From: an uncultured Blastocatellia bacterium
GTDB taxonomy: Bacteria; Acidobacteriota; Blastocatellia; Pyrinomonadales; Pyrinomonadaceae
Length of the DNA: 64,000 nucleotides
Direction: 5' to 3'
Assembly (NCBI GenBank): GCA_946480785.1
Contig: CAMLLD010000027.1
Span: 5,296 to 69,295, forward strand
Shown here piece by piece: positions 42,330 through 51,376 of this stretch. The notes under the pieces are model-generated. The model ran no database searches. It was not told where the DNA came from and saw only the letters and a list, made by a program, of their open reading frames with translations. The stretch's first letter is position 1; each line of letters opens with the position of its first letter. The translations under genes were made by a program, and so were the position numbers.

Positions 42330-43316
42330 ATGAAAAAAGAGCTCGGCATCTTCATTCTCCTGATCGTTCTCTGCATCATCGTCTCGGTCATCAATCCCAA
42401 CTTCCTGCTGGCCATCAACCTGCAAAATCTCGCCCGCCAGATCGGCGCGTTCGGCATCTTCAGCATCGGCCTGGGTTTGGTGATCATCACGGGCGGCATC
42501 GAGTTGTCGGTCGGTTCGATGATGGCGCTGTTGGGCGTGTTGTTGTCGATGATGCTGACCGAGTATCACCTCGGCTCACCGCTTACCATTCTCATCTGCA
42601 TCGCGCTCGCGATGACCTTAGGCCTCGGTCACGGATTGCTCATTACCCGGCTCAACATGCAGCCCTTCATCGTAACACTCTGCGGACTGCTCTTCTATCG
42701 CGGCCTCGCACGCTTCATCACCAAAGACGAAACGAAGGGTTTCGGCTCGCAGGGTTTCGAGTGGCTACGCTTCCTCGCGAACGGCAACGTGCTTGGCATC
42801 CCGATGCCGTTTGTATTGCTCATCATTATTGCGCTGATCACGTGGGTGGTGTTGCATCGTTCGGTCTACGGCCGTTATCTCTTCGCAACCGGACGCAACT
42901 CGGAAGCAGCGCGTTACGCCGGCATCGACACCAACAACATCATCACGCTGACGTACGTCATCTCCGGTCTACTCACCGCGATCTCGGCGATCATCTTCGC
43001 GTTTTATACCAACTCGGTTTCGCCCGCGAACCACGGCAATGCTTACGAGCTTTATGGCATTGCGGCGGCGGTGCTCGGTGGCTGTTCGTTGCGCGGCGGT
43101 GAAGGTTCGGTGGTCGGCATTCTGATCGGTACCGCTTTGCTGCAAGTACTGCGAAACCTCGTGAATTTGCTCGGTATCCCGAGCTCGCTCGACTTTGCTG
43201 TGATGGGCGCGGTGATTCTGCTCGGCGTGATGGCGGATCAGATCTTCACCGAACGAAGAAATCGCAGACAGGTGGCGTTGATGCGCGAACTCAGTGCGCG
43301 TGAGGCTAAGTCATGA
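42330..43316 (+). CDS. Sugar ABC transporter permease (RbsC/XylH class)
   Basis: 328 residues, almost entirely membrane helices (eight to ten). CUT2 permease marks are INLQNLARQIGAFGIFSIGLGLVIITGGIELSVGS near the N-terminus, the NPFIVTL-like QPFIVTLCGLLFYRGLAR, TGRNSEAARYAGID and YELYGIAAAVLGGCSLRGGEGSVVG. It forms a dimer in the inner membrane with the RbsA-class ATPase. Its stop overlaps the next start by 4 nt (ATGA), so the epimerase gene is translationally coupled. A ribosome site AAGGA precedes ATG 42330. Confidence 0.95.
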   Translation: MKKELGIFILLIVLCIIVSVINPNFLLAINLQNLARQIGAFGIFSIGLGLVIITGGIELSVGSMMALLGVLLSMMLTEYHLGSPLTILICIALAMTLGLGHGLLITRLNMQPFIVTLCGLLFYRGLARFITKDETKGFGSQGFEWLRFLANGNVLGIPMPFVLLIIIALITWVVLHRSVYGRYLFATGRNSEAARYAGIDTNNIITLTYVISGLLTAISAIIFAFYTNSVSPANHGNAYELYGIAAAVLGGCSLRGGEGSVVGILIGTALLQVLRNLVNLLGIPSSLDFAVMGAVILLGVMADQIFTERRNRRQVALMRELSAREAKS

Positions 43317-44449
43317 GATTAAAACTGAAACTACTCTTCGTTGTTGTTCTCCTAATCTCCAGTTCTGCGCTTGCGTTTGCGCAGACGTCGATTACTCACA
43401 AACCGTTCGGCAAGACGACGGACGGCCAGAGCGTCGAAATCTACACGCTGCGAAACCGGCGCGGCATGGAAGCGCGCATCACGAATTACGGCGGCATCGT
43501 CGTCTCGCTCACCGCGCCCGATCGCAACGGCAAGCTCGCCGACGTCGTGCTCGGCTACAACGATCTCGACACTTACATGCGCCCGCCGTTTCCCTATTTC
43601 GGCGCGATCATCGGCCGTTACGGAAACCGGATCGCGAAAGGACGTTTCACACTCAACGGCGTCGAATACAAACTCGCCGTTAACAACGGTGAGAATTCTC
43701 TGCACGGCGGGCTCAAGGGCTTCGACAAAGTCGTTTGGACCGCCCACGAGCGAAACACAGCGGCTGGTCCGGCATTGGTGTTGAGTTATCTCAGCAAGGA
43801 CGGTGAAGAAGGTTATCCCGGCAATTTGCGCACGACGGTCATCTATACTTTAACCAACAACAACGAGCTTCGTATCGATTACACGGCTACGACCGACAAA
43901 GACACCGTTATCAACCTGACGCACCACTCGTATTTCAATCTCGCGGGCGAAGGCAACGGCGACATTCTCAAACATAACCTGATGCTGCGCGCGGATAGTT
44001 TTATTCCCACCGACGCGGGCTCGATCCCGACGGGCGAGATCAGAAACGTTGCGGGCACGCCTTTCGACTTTCGCAAAGCAAACACGATCGGCGAACGCAT
44101 CAATAACGACGACGAGCAACTCAAGCTTGGCAATGGTTACGATCATACGTGGGTGATCGACGGGCGCATGGGAACGTTGCGACAGGCCGCGATCGCTTAC
44201 GAGCCGACAACGGGGCGTGAGATGGAAGTTTGGACCACCGAACCGGGCGTGCAGTTCTACACCGGCAACTTTCTCGACGCCGCGATCATCGGCAAATCCG
44301 GGAAACCATATCCGCGTCGCTCAGGCTTCTGTCTCGAGACGCAGCACTACCCCGACTCGCCAAACGAACCCAAGTTCCCAACGACGACCTTGCGCAAGGG
44401 CGCCGTCTATCATTCCACTACGATCTACAGATTCTCGGCCCGAAAATAA
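43313..44449 (+). CDS. galM: Secreted aldose 1-epimerase (mutarotase)
   Basis: 378 residues. A signal peptide (about 1-24, ending AFAQ) puts it in the periplasm. Mutarotase marks are ARITNYGGIVVSL, GRYGNRIAKGRF, NNGENSLHGGLKGFDK (substrate-binding His), LTHHSYFNLAGEG (catalytic His) and TTEPGVQFYTGNFLD (catalytic Glu). It speeds the alpha/beta anomer exchange of free sugars. In this operon it would feed xylose released by the GH3 enzyme, in the right anomer, to the ABC transporter. It follows the permease with a 4-nt overlap and ends 4 nt before the GH3 start. Confidence 0.93.
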   Translation: MRLKLKLLFVVVLLISSSALAFAQTSITHKPFGKTTDGQSVEIYTLRNRRGMEARITNYGGIVVSLTAPDRNGKLADVVLGYNDLDTYMRPPFPYFGAIIGRYGNRIAKGRFTLNGVEYKLAVNNGENSLHGGLKGFDKVVWTAHERNTAAGPALVLSYLSKDGEEGYPGNLRTTVIYTLTNNNELRIDYTATTDKDTVINLTHHSYFNLAGEGNGDILKHNLMLRADSFIPTDAGSIPTGEIRNVAGTPFDFRKANTIGERINNDDEQLKLGNGYDHTWVIDGRMGTLRQAAIAYEPTTGREMEVWTTEPGVQFYTGNFLDAAIIGKSGKPYPRRSGFCLETQHYPDSPNEPKFPTTTLRKGAVYHSTTIYRFSARK

Positions 44450-44450
44450 A

Positions 44451-44468
44451 TCCGTGTTCATCCGTGTC
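44451..44468 (+). repeat. ATCCGTGTTCATCCGTG phrase at the GH3 start
   Basis: TCCGTGTTCATCCGTGTC covers the GTG start codon of the GH3 gene (44454) and its first five codons. It is related to the phrase found between ADOP genes. Here it is part of a coding signal peptide, so it may have been captured as a start region. Confidence 0.5.
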
Positions 44469-46724
44469 TACATTACGTTGGTTGTAGTAGCTCTCATGTG
44501 TTCTCAGTCTGCCGTCCCCGCTTACAAAAATCCGAAGTTGAGTGTCGACGAGCGCGTGAACGATCTCCTCAAACGCATGACGCTCGAAGAAAAGGTGGCC
44601 CAATTAACCTGCCTCTGGCCGCGCGGTCAGGACATTCCACCCGACGCCCTCAAAAACGGCATCGGCCAGATCGCGCGCCAACAGGAGCACAAAGGCCCGC
44701 GCGAAAGCGCCCTCTTCGCCAACTCCGTGCAAAAGTTTCTCGTCGAAAACACACGCCTCGGCATTCCCGCGATCTTTCACGACGAGATCCTGCACGGCCA
44801 CATGGCCCAGGGCAGCACCAGCTTTCCGCAACCGATCGCCCTCGCCTCGAGTTGGGACCTAGAGCTAATCAACAAAGTCTTCACGGCCGGCGCACTCGAA
44901 ACGCGCGCGCGCGGCAGCCAACAAGTGCTCGGCCCAAATCTCGATCTCGGCCGCGAACCTCGTTGGGGCCGCACCGAAGAAACGTACGGCGAAGATCCGT
45001 ATCTCGTCTCGCGCATGGGCGTCGCTGTGATCAAAGCGATCCAGGGCAGTGGTCCAACAATCGACAACCAGCACGTCATCGCCACCGCGAAACACTTCGC
45101 CGCACACGGCCAACCCGAAGCCGGCACGAACGTCGGCCCGGCGAACTTTTCCGAGCGTACGCTCCGCGAAACGTTCCTGCCGAGCTTCGAAGCCGCAGTG
45201 AAAGAAGCGGGCGTGATGAGCGTGATGGCGTCCTACAACGAGATCGACGGCGTGCCGTCGCACATGAACCACTGGCTGCTCCAAAAGATCTTGCGCGACG
45301 AGTGGGGCTTCAAAGGTCACGTCGTCGCCGACTACTACGCCATCGCTCAGTTGCAGGATCTACATCACGTCGCGGCTAATAAAACGGAAGCCGCGCGCCT
45401 CGCGCTCGAAGCTGGCGTTGATATTGAGTTACCGGAGCCGCAGGCTTATCCGAGCCTGATCGACCTCGTGAAGAACGGCAAGATCTCAGAAGCAACGATC
45501 GATCGCGCGGTCGCGCGTAACCTGCGCGCGAAGTTTCTGCTCGGTCTGTTTGAGAATCCTTACGTCGATCCCGATCGCGCTGTCGCGGTGACGAACTCCA
45601 CCGCGCACCAGGCGCTTGCCGCCGAAGCCGCACGCCGCTCGATCGTCTTGTTGAAGAACGAGAACAATTTGCTCCCACTCGATCGCAGCAAGCTGAAGAC
45701 GCTCGCAGTGATTGGACCAAACGCCGCGACCGTGCATCTCGGCGGCTACAGCGACAACCCCGGCCGCGGCATCAGCGTGTTGCAGGGCGTGAAAGACAAA
45801 GCGGGCGCGAATCTCAACGTCGTCTATGCCGAGGGTTGCAAGATCACAAAGGAAGGCGGCAACTGGTTCGCCGACACTTCCACCCCGAGCGATGAAGCTG
45901 AAGATCGCAAACTGATCGCTGAGGCGGTCGAGGCAGCGAAGTCGGCCGACGTGGCGCTGCTCGTACTCGGCGGCAACGAAGATACGAACAAGGAAGCCTG
46001 GGCCGACAATCATCTCGGCGACCGCGATAGTCTCGAATTATTCGGGAGGCAAAACGATCTCGTACGCGCTGTGCTCGCCACCGGCAAGCCGGTGGTCGTG
46101 ATGCTCATCAACGGTGGTCCGCTCGCCATCAACTACATCGCCGCGAACGTACCTGCGATTCTCGAAGGCTTCTATCTCGGTCAGGAAACCGGCACGGCCG
46201 TGGCCGACGTGCTGTTCGGTGATTACAATCCGGCGGGCAAGCTGCCGATCAGTTTTCCGCGTTCGGTGGGCCAACTGCCTATCTATTACAACCAGAAACC
46301 GAGCGGACGCCGCGGTTACTTATTCACCGACAAGTCGCCGCTGTTTCCGTTTGGTTACGGCTGGAGTTACACGACTTTCGCCTACGGCAAGCCCGTGATC
46401 TCACCGGCTCAGATCGCGCCCAATGGACAAGCGAAAGTAAGCATCGCGGTGACGAACACCGGCAAGCGCGCGGGCGACGAGATCGTGCAGCTCTACATTC
46501 ACGATCTCGTGAGCTCGGTAACACGCCCGGTGATCGAGTTGAAAGACTTCAGGCGCGTCTCGTTGCAGCCGGGCGAAACGAAAACGGTGGAGTTTACGAT
46601 CACGCCCGACAAGCTTTGGTTCTACGATCTGAATATGAAGCGCGTCGTCGAGCCCGGCACGTTTGAGATCATGGTCGGGCCCAGCTCCGTGAGCCATCAA
46701 TCCGTTACTTTGGAAGTGCGATGA
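44454..46724 (+). CDS. Secreted GH3 glycoside hydrolase (beta-xylosidase or beta-glucosidase)
   Basis: 756 residues from GTG 44454. That start gives a signal peptide ([20 protein letters not shown]) and lies 4 nt after the epimerase stop. An open frame extending further upstream lies inside the epimerase gene. GH3 features are VDDLL-like [17 protein letters not shown], the substrate-binding [10 protein letters not shown], and HVVADYYAI with the nucleophilic aspartate. The second alpha/beta domain has [15 protein letters not shown], and a C-terminal fibronectin-III-like domain starts near [16 protein letters not shown] sequence. The sequence before the nucleophile and the operon context favour beta-xylosidase, with beta-glucosidase the alternative. 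It would release xylose in the periplasm. The stop overlaps xylA (ATGA). Confidence 0.88.
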   Translation: MFIRVYITLVVVALMCSQSAVPAYKNPKLSVDERVNDLLKRMTLEEKVAQLTCLWPRGQDIPPDALKNGIGQIARQQEHKGPRESALFANSVQKFLVENTRLGIPAIFHDEILHGHMAQGSTSFPQPIALASSWDLELINKVFTAGALETRARGSQQVLGPNLDLGREPRWGRTEETYGEDPYLVSRMGVAVIKAIQGSGPTIDNQHVIATAKHFAAHGQPEAGTNVGPANFSERTLRETFLPSFEAAVKEAGVMSVMASYNEIDGVPSHMNHWLLQKILRDEWGFKGHVVADYYAIAQLQDLHHVAANKTEAARLALEAGVDIELPEPQAYPSLIDLVKNGKISEATIDRAVARNLRAKFLLGLFENPYVDPDRAVAVTNSTAHQALAAEAARRSIVLLKNENNLLPLDRSKLKTLAVIGPNAATVHLGGYSDNPGRGISVLQGVKDKAGANLNVVYAEGCKITKEGGNWFADTSTPSDEAEDRKLIAEAVEAAKSADVALLVLGGNEDTNKEAWADNHLGDRDSLELFGRQNDLVRAVLATGKPVVVMLINGGPLAINYIAANVPAILEGFYLGQETGTAVADVLFGDYNPAGKLPISFPRSVGQLPIYYNQKPSGRRGYLFTDKSPLFPFGYGWSYTTFAYGKPVISPAQIAPNGQAKVSIAVTNTGKRAGDEIVQLYIHDLVSSVTRPVIELKDFRRVSLQPGETKTVEFTITPDKLWFYDLNMKRVVEPGTFEIMVGPSSVSHQSVTLEVR

Positions 46725-47866
46725 ACGAACTACAACCAAAACCGGAACACAAATTCACCTTCGGACTGTGGACTGTCGGCAATCGCGGACGCGATCCGTT
46801 TGGCGACGCCACGCGGCCGAGCCTGACTCCGGCGACGATCGTCGAGCGCTTGAGTAAGCTCGGCGCGTACGGCGTGAACCTGCACGACAACGATCTTGTG
46901 CCCATCGACGCGAGCGCCACGGAACGCGATCGCATCGTCAGCGAGTTCAAAAAAGCGCTCGCCGACAACGGCATGAAGGCGCCGATGGCTACCACGAATC
47001 TCTTCTACGATCCGGTTTTCAAAGACGGCGCTTTCACGTCGAACGACGCCCGCGTGCGTCTCTACGCGTTGCAGAAGACGATGCGTTCGATGGATCTCGG
47101 CGCGGAGCTCGGCGCGCACATTTACGTCTTTTGGGGTGGGCGCGAAGGCGCGGAGTGTGATGCAGCGAAGGACGCGCGCGAGGCGTTGAAGTGGTATCGC
47201 GAGTGTTTGAACTTTCTTTGCGAATACGCGGTTGATTCCGGCTATGACTACAAGTTTGCGCTCGAAGCAAAACCGAATGAGCCGCGCGGGGATATTTATT
47301 TGCCGACGACGGGCGCGATGCTCGGGTTCATCGCGACGTTGGACCATCCGGAGATGGTGGGTGTGAATCCCGAGGTTGGGCACGAGCAGATGGCCGGTCT
47401 CAATTTCTATCACGTCGTGGCGCAGGCGATCGAAGCCGGGAAGCTCTTTCACATCGACCTCAATGATCAGAAAGGCACGCGCTTCGATCAGGATCTTCGT
47501 TTCGGATCTGAGTCGATCAAGAACCTGTTCTTCCTCGTGAAGTTGTTGGAGGAGTCAGGCTACGACGGGCCAAGGCATTTCGATGCGCATGCGTATCGTA
47601 GTGAGAATGAAGAAGGCGTGTGGGAGTTTGCGGCTGGTTGTATGCGGAACTACCTGATCCTCAAAGCGAAAGCGCGGCAGTTCGATCAAGACCAGGAAGT
47701 GCAGAGTCTGCTGGCTGAGATCCGTGGAACATCCCCTTCCCTTCAGCCTTACAACTTCGACTCCGTCAAGAACCTTCAACTGGATCGTGCTGAACTGACA
47801 AACAAACGCCTTCCGTACGAACGTCTCGATCAACTAACGATCGACATCCTCCTCGGCGTCAGATAG
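46721..47866 (+). CDS. xylA: Xylose isomerase
   Basis: 381 residues, the short class I form seen in Actinobacteria rather than the 440-residue E. coli type. Markers are [16 protein letters not shown], the catalytic histidine in [11 protein letters not shown], and the metal-binding glutamate and lysine in [15 protein letters not shown]. The second metal site is [19 protein letters not shown], with HFDAHAYR near the end. It interconverts D-xylose and D-xylulose, the step before xylulokinase, whose gene opens this operon. It overlaps the GH3 stop by 4 nt and the convergent kinase gene by 8 nt. Confidence 0.95.
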   Translation: MNELQPKPEHKFTFGLWTVGNRGRDPFGDATRPSLTPATIVERLSKLGAYGVNLHDNDLVPIDASATERDRIVSEFKKALADNGMKAPMATTNLFYDPVFKDGAFTSNDARVRLYALQKTMRSMDLGAELGAHIYVFWGGREGAECDAAKDAREALKWYRECLNFLCEYAVDSGYDYKFALEAKPNEPRGDIYLPTTGAMLGFIATLDHPEMVGVNPEVGHEQMAGLNFYHVVAQAIEAGKLFHIDLNDQKGTRFDQDLRFGSESIKNLFFLVKLLEESGYDGPRHFDAHAYRSENEEGVWEFAAGCMRNYLILKAKARQFDQDQEVQSLLAEIRGTSPSLQPYNFDSVKNLQLDRAELTNKRLPYERLDQLTIDILLGVR

Positions 47867-49238
47867 GCAGCCGCAGCTTAGCCTCGCACCCACGAAACTG
47901 CCGCCGGTTCTCGAGCGTTAGTGTCCCGCCGTGCGCCTCGGCAATCTGCCGCGACAACACCAACCCGATTCCCGACCCTTCGGCCTTCGTCGTAAAGAAC
48001 GGCACAAAAAGATTCGCCGTGCTCGCGAGCCCCGGCCCTTCATCACGCACCCACACCTCGACGTGTGAATTATTCTGCCGCCACCCGACTTCCACACCGC
48101 CGCGCGTCTCCATCGACGCATCCACCGCGTTGCGCACGAGATTGATCAGCAACTGCTCGAGCTGCACGTCGTCGCCGCGCACCAACACGTCCGGTCCGCC
48201 GGCCACGTTCACCGGCAGCCGCGTTTCGAGACTCGCCACGCGCGATACGAGCGCGCCAATCTTCAACGGCTCCAGCCGCGGTGGCGGCAGTCGCGCCAGC
48301 TTCGAATACGACTCGACAAACCGCGCGAGTGAATCCGCGCGCGACGAAATCACCGCGAGGCCGCGATGCATGTCTTCGCGCCAGTCCGCCGGTTCCGGAT
48401 CGCGGTGCATCAGGTCCGCGAGACTACCTGCAACGGATTTGATCGGCGCGAGCGAGTTGTTGAGCTCGTGGCCCAACACGCGTAACAGTCTCTGCCACGC
48501 AGTGCGTTCTTCTTCGCGCAACGTTTGGCTCAAGTCAGTCAACACCAGCAACTGGTGCGGCGCGCCGCCTTCGCGAAACGTGCTGCGACGCACGTCCCAA
48601 CGTCCCACGCCACCCGGAAACACCATCTGCATCGTCTGTGGTCCACCGTTCGACTCGGTGTTGAGACATTCAGACAAACCGAGCTCCTGGCTCGTGCGTC
48701 CGAGCAGACGCGCCGACGGTTGGGCCAACAGTCTCTCACCCGCGCGATTGACGAGTCGCAAGCGTTGTTCGCCGTCGAAAGCAAACACCGCCACGTCGAT
48801 CTCCGCCATGACCGTGCGCAACAACGCGGTGGCTTCCATTGCACCGAGACGTTGGTTGCGCAACGTCTGGCCGAGATCGTTGACCTCGAGCATGACCTCG
48901 CCGAGCGCGTCGCCGGAAAGCGCGCGGCGGCCGCGGATCGAATAATCGCCTTCGCGAATGGCGGCGAGAATGTTGGAGAGAGTTTGCAGCGGGCGGACGA
49001 TGCGCTGCTTGAGATTGAACGAAACGCCGAGCCACAGCAGGACGAGCAGCAGATCGATGGTCCACTGCACCTGAGCGGAGTAGCTGTCGTACCAGAGGAG
49101 AAACGCGCAGAGCCCGACGGCGGGAAAACCAGCGGCCAGCGAGAGCAGCGTGACGCGTCCTTCGAATTTGATCCGGCCACGATGCCCGAGCTGCTGTTCC
49201 AGCGCGTGAAACGGCTCGGCTTTCTGAGGCTTACTCAC
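47859..49238 (-). CDS. NtrY-like sensor histidine kinase
   Basis: 459 residues. Two membrane helices (about 27-47 and 57-75) are separated by a very short loop, so ligand sensing outside the membrane is unlikely. HAMP (about 76-130), PAS (about 140-240) and the kinase core follow: H box [15 protein letters not shown] with phosphohistidine, N box [12 protein letters not shown]1 DEGPGLAS, F box FVPFFTTK and G2 [23 protein letters not shown] is the mark of NtrY/NtrB-type kinases. The cognate regulator is very probably the NtrC-like gene at 49953, separated by a repeat-filled gap. It converges with xylA. Confidence 0.92.
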   Translation of the reverse strand: MSKPQKAEPFHALEQQLGHRGRIKFEGRVTLLSLAAGFPAVGLCAFLLWYDSYSAQVQWTIDLLLVLLWLGVSFNLKQRIVRPLQTLSNILAAIREGDYSIRGRRALSGDALGEVMLEVNDLGQTLRNQRLGAMEATALLRTVMAEIDVAVFAFDGEQRLRLVNRAGERLLAQPSARLLGRTSQELGLSECLNTESNGGPQTMQMVFPGGVGRWDVRRSTFREGGAPHQLLVLTDLSQTLREEERTAWQRLLRVLGHELNNSLAPIKSVAGSLADLMHRDPEPADWREDMHRGLAVISSRADSLARFVESYSKLARLPPPRLEPLKIGALVSRVASLETRLPVNVAGGPDVLVRGDDVQLEQLLINLVRNAVDASMETRGGVEVGWRQNNSHVEVWVRDEGPGLASTANLFVPFFTTKAEGSGIGLVLSRQIAEAHGGTLTLENRRQFRGCEAKLRLPI

Positions 49239-49309
49239 AACAGTCTACGCTTCTGAATTCTGGCACACGTTCTGTCAGCCCTTCGGGCCCGGCTCGCTTT
49301 TCTAAACTA

Positions 49310-49380
49310 CCAGGGGCAGCGTGCTCGTTTCACTCGCACTCGCCCCTGGCTATCTTCTGGCCCCGCCTCCGGCGCTACCA
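49310..49380 (+). repeat. Two-hairpin repeat element, copy 1
   Basis: About 71 bp. The first hairpin is CCAGGGGC/GCCCCTGG (49310-49317 with 49342-49349) around a 24-nt loop. The sequence then runs TATCTTCTGG and a GC-rich end with GGCGCTACCA. A second copy on the same strand lies 156 bp away and an inverted copy at 49830. Confidence 0.85.
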
Positions 49381-49465
49381 CGATCTGTCGGACGCCATAA
49401 TCCGTTCGGCAGCGCGCGCAATTTCTATCGGCCCTGCCGGGCCTCGCCGCGCTGTTTTGAGTGAT

Positions 49466-49536
49466 CCAGGGGCAGCGTGCTCGTTTCACTCGCACTCGCC
49501 CCTGGCTACCTTCTGGTCGCGCCTTCGGCGCTACCA
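49466..49536 (+). repeat. Two-hairpin repeat element, copy 2
   Basis: Nearly identical to copy 1 over the first 50 bp. The 3' part forms a clear second hairpin, GCGCC-TTC-GGCGC, before TACCA. It sits in a region with no coding potential between kinase and regulator genes. Confidence 0.85.
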
Positions 49537-49582
49537 CGGGCGCGTTTTCCTTCCGCGGCCGCGTTATCTCGGCTCAAACTGC

Positions 49583-49767
49583 GCGTGACTATCCTACCTC
49601 TTTTACTGCGCGCGATTATTCTGCGTCCCGTACGACGCGCCTGTCCTGCGCCTCATCGTGTGCGCGATTAGCCGGCGCCTCATCTCGCGCAATTAGCCGG
49701 CGCCTCATCTCGCGCGATTAGCCTGCGCCTTGCCGTTGTGCGCGATGATCCTGCGCGTCAACTAGCC
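49583..49767 (+). repeat. Degenerate tandem array of about 25-nt units
   Basis: The best-kept units are at 49662-49686, 49687-49711 and 49712-49736, each built on GCGCGATTAGCCGGCGCC followed by TCATCTC. Less regular units (GCGCGATTATTCTGCG, GCGCCTGTCCTGCGCC, GCGCGATGATCCTGCGCG) extend the array on both sides with 25-27-nt spacing. There are no unique spacers, so it is not a CRISPR. Confidence 0.7.
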
Positions 49768-49768
49768 T

Positions 49769-49796
49769 AAGATCCCAAGCCGTACTTCTCTGCAAC
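49769..49796 (-). repeat. Duplicate of the 3' end of the sigma-54 regulator gene
   Basis: 27 bp closely match 49955-49980. Read leftwards it still encodes the regulator's last residues Y-G-L-G-S plus a stop, with different codons (GGC for GGA, TAG for TGA) and a 2-nt insertion. The two ends are 186 bp apart, with one inverted copy of the two-hairpin element between them. Confidence 0.7.
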
Positions 49797-49829
49797 TCCG
49801 AAGCGCCACACATGGACGGCAGCGTCCGA

Positions 49830-49895
49830 GCGCCGAAGGCGCGACCAGAAGGTAGCCAGGGGCGAGTGCGAGTGAAACGAGCACGCAGCCCCTGG
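49830..49895 (-). repeat. Two-hairpin repeat element, copy 3 (inverted)
   Basis: The reverse complement of copies 1 and 2 with one change in the first loop (CTGCGTG for CAGCGTG). It is followed by another short palindrome-rich stretch (CCCCGAAGGGGCGAC, 49918-49932) before the regulator stop. Confidence 0.85.
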
Positions 49896-49952
49896 ATCCG
49901 CCAACAAACACCGCCCAGCCCCGAAGGGGCGACGGACCTTGCGGGCCGTGGC

Positions 49953-51335
49953 TCAAGATCCCAATCCGTACTTCTGCAACCGCCGGTAGAGCGCGCTGCG
50001 GCTGAGGCCGAGGGCTTCGGCGGCGCGGTTCGCATTGCCTTCGAAACGGGCGAGTGCTTTCTTAATCAACAAGCGCTCCGCATCTTCGAGACTCATCTCT
50101 TCCAACTGCGCCGACAAACGCGCGTCCGGCGTTGATTCCAGCGCGAGATCGAACGCGGTCACCATGTTGCCCGTACTCATCAACACCGCGCGCTCCATCA
50201 CGTGGTCCAACTCACGCACGTTGCCCGGCCAGAGATGATGCCGCAAAGCGTCGAGTGCCTCCGGCGTGAACCCGATGATCGGACGCCGGTAACGCTCGCG
50301 ATGAATCTTGAGAAAATGATCCGCCAGCACCGGAATGTCTTCGAGTCGATCGCGCAGCGGCGGCAACCGAATCTCCACCGTGTTCAGACGAAACAACAAG
50401 TCCTGACGAAAACGTCCCTGCGCCACTTCCGCCGGCAAGTCGGCATTCGTGGCCGACAACAAACGCACGTTCACCTTCTGCGTCTTCGACGATCCGACGC
50501 GCTCGAATTCACCAGTCTCGATCACGCGCAACAACTTCGCCTGCAAGTTCAAAGGCACGTTGCCAATCTCATCGAGAAACAGCGTACCGCCCGCCGCAAG
50601 CTCGAAACGTCCGACTCGATCGGTCTTCGCATCCGTGAACGCGCCGCGCACGTGACCAAACAGTTCGCTTTCAAACAAACCTTCCGCGAGCGCGCCCGCA
50701 TTCACCGAGATGAGCGGCTTCGAACGCCGCGACGAGATCGAATGCAGCACGCGCGTGATCACTTCCTTGCCCGTGCCGTTCTCGCCCATGATCAGCACGT
50801 TCGCATCCGCTGGTCCAATTCGCTCCACGAGCTTCAACACCGACTTCATCGCCGGCGACTCCGCGATGATCTTCGGAGTTTCAGAACCGGCTTCGGAAAC
50901 ACTGTCGCGCAGCGCGATGTTCTCGGCTTCGAGACGAGTGCCGCGTCGCAACGCATTAGCCAGCTCGACCTGCGTGCGCAGGATGGCGAGCAGGCGCGCG
51001 TTGTCCCACGGTTTCTGAATGAAGTCGCGCGCGCCGCGACGCATCGCTTCGACCGCAAGATTGACGCTGCCCCACGCCGTCATCACCACCACCGGCAGCG
51101 ACGGATCGATCGCCTGGATCTTGCTCAACAAGTCGAGACCTTCGGCGCCGGAGGTCGTGTCGCGAGCGTAGTTGAGATCGATCAAGACGACGTCAAACTC
51201 CTGGCCGCCGTCGAGTGTTTTGAGCACGCCGGCAGGCGACGACGCGCTCTCGATCTTGAAGCCCTCGCCTTTAAGTAAGAGGCTCAGAGCGGCGACCACG
51301 TCAGCCTGGTCGTCGGCAATCAGAATACGAGGCAT
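49953..51335 (-). CDS. Sigma-54-dependent response regulator, NtrC class
   Basis: 460 residues. An N-terminal receiver starts RILIADDQADVV, has the phosphoacceptor in VVLIDLNYA, and continues VVVMTAWGS and FIQKPW. The AAA+ domain (about 145-380) has Walker A GENGTGKEVITRVLHS, the sigma-54 contact loop GAFTDA in place of the commoner GAFTGA, and Walker B GGTLFLDEIGN. A Fis-type HTH ends the protein (NRAAEALGLSRSALYRRLQKYGL). It activates RNA polymerase carrying sigma-54. Its partner is probably the NtrY-like kinase downstream. The first ADOP gene ends 41 nt upstream of its start, so it may belong to the ADOP transcript. Confidence 0.93.
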   Translation of the reverse strand: MPRILIADDQADVVAALSLLLKGEGFKIESASSPAGVLKTLDGGQEFDVVLIDLNYARDTTSGAEGLDLLSKIQAIDPSLPVVVMTAWGSVNLAVEAMRRGARDFIQKPWDNARLLAILRTQVELANALRRGTRLEAENIALRDSVSEAGSETPKIIAESPAMKSVLKLVERIGPADANVLIMGENGTGKEVITRVLHSISSRRSKPLISVNAGALAEGLFESELFGHVRGAFTDAKTDRVGRFELAAGGTLFLDEIGNVPLNLQAKLLRVIETGEFERVGSSKTQKVNVRLLSATNADLPAEVAQGRFRQDLLFRLNTVEIRLPPLRDRLEDIPVLADHFLKIHRERYRRPIIGFTPEALDALRHHLWPGNVRELDHVMERAVLMSTGNMVTAFDLALESTPDARLSAQLEEMSLEDAERLLIKKALARFEGNANRAAEALGLSRSALYRRLQKYGLGS

Positions 51336-51346
51336 AAGTAAGGGAT

Positions 51347-51375
51347 ATCCGTGTTCTCCGTCTCGTCCGTGGCTC
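51347..51375 (+). repeat. Variant of the ATCCGTGTTCATCTGTGG intergenic phrase
   Basis: ATCCGTGTTC (51347-51356) and TCCGTGGCTC (51366-51375) occupy most of the 41-bp gap between the regulator and the first ADOP gene. Related copies lie at 56226, 63755 and 44451, and a shorter form (TGTGTCCGTGG) is near 61275. Confidence 0.6.
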
Positions 51376-51376
51376 T

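Noticed and set aside
44217..44453. Upstream extension of the GH3 gene to 44217
   Set aside because: It would lie entirely inside the epimerase gene. GTG 44454 gives a proper signal peptide right after the epimerase stop.
49261..49280. TGGCAC on the plus strand as a sigma-54 promoter
   Set aside because: The -12 element at the required distance (CTGTC) does not match TTGCA, and no rightward gene follows.
49662..49736. CRISPR-like regular repeats
   Set aside because: The 25-nt units follow directly on each other without spacers, and no cas genes are visible.
50202..51278. 358-residue rightward open frame over the sigma-54 regulator
   Set aside because: Antisense to a gene with every expected motif; the translated product is Arg/His/Gln-rich noise.
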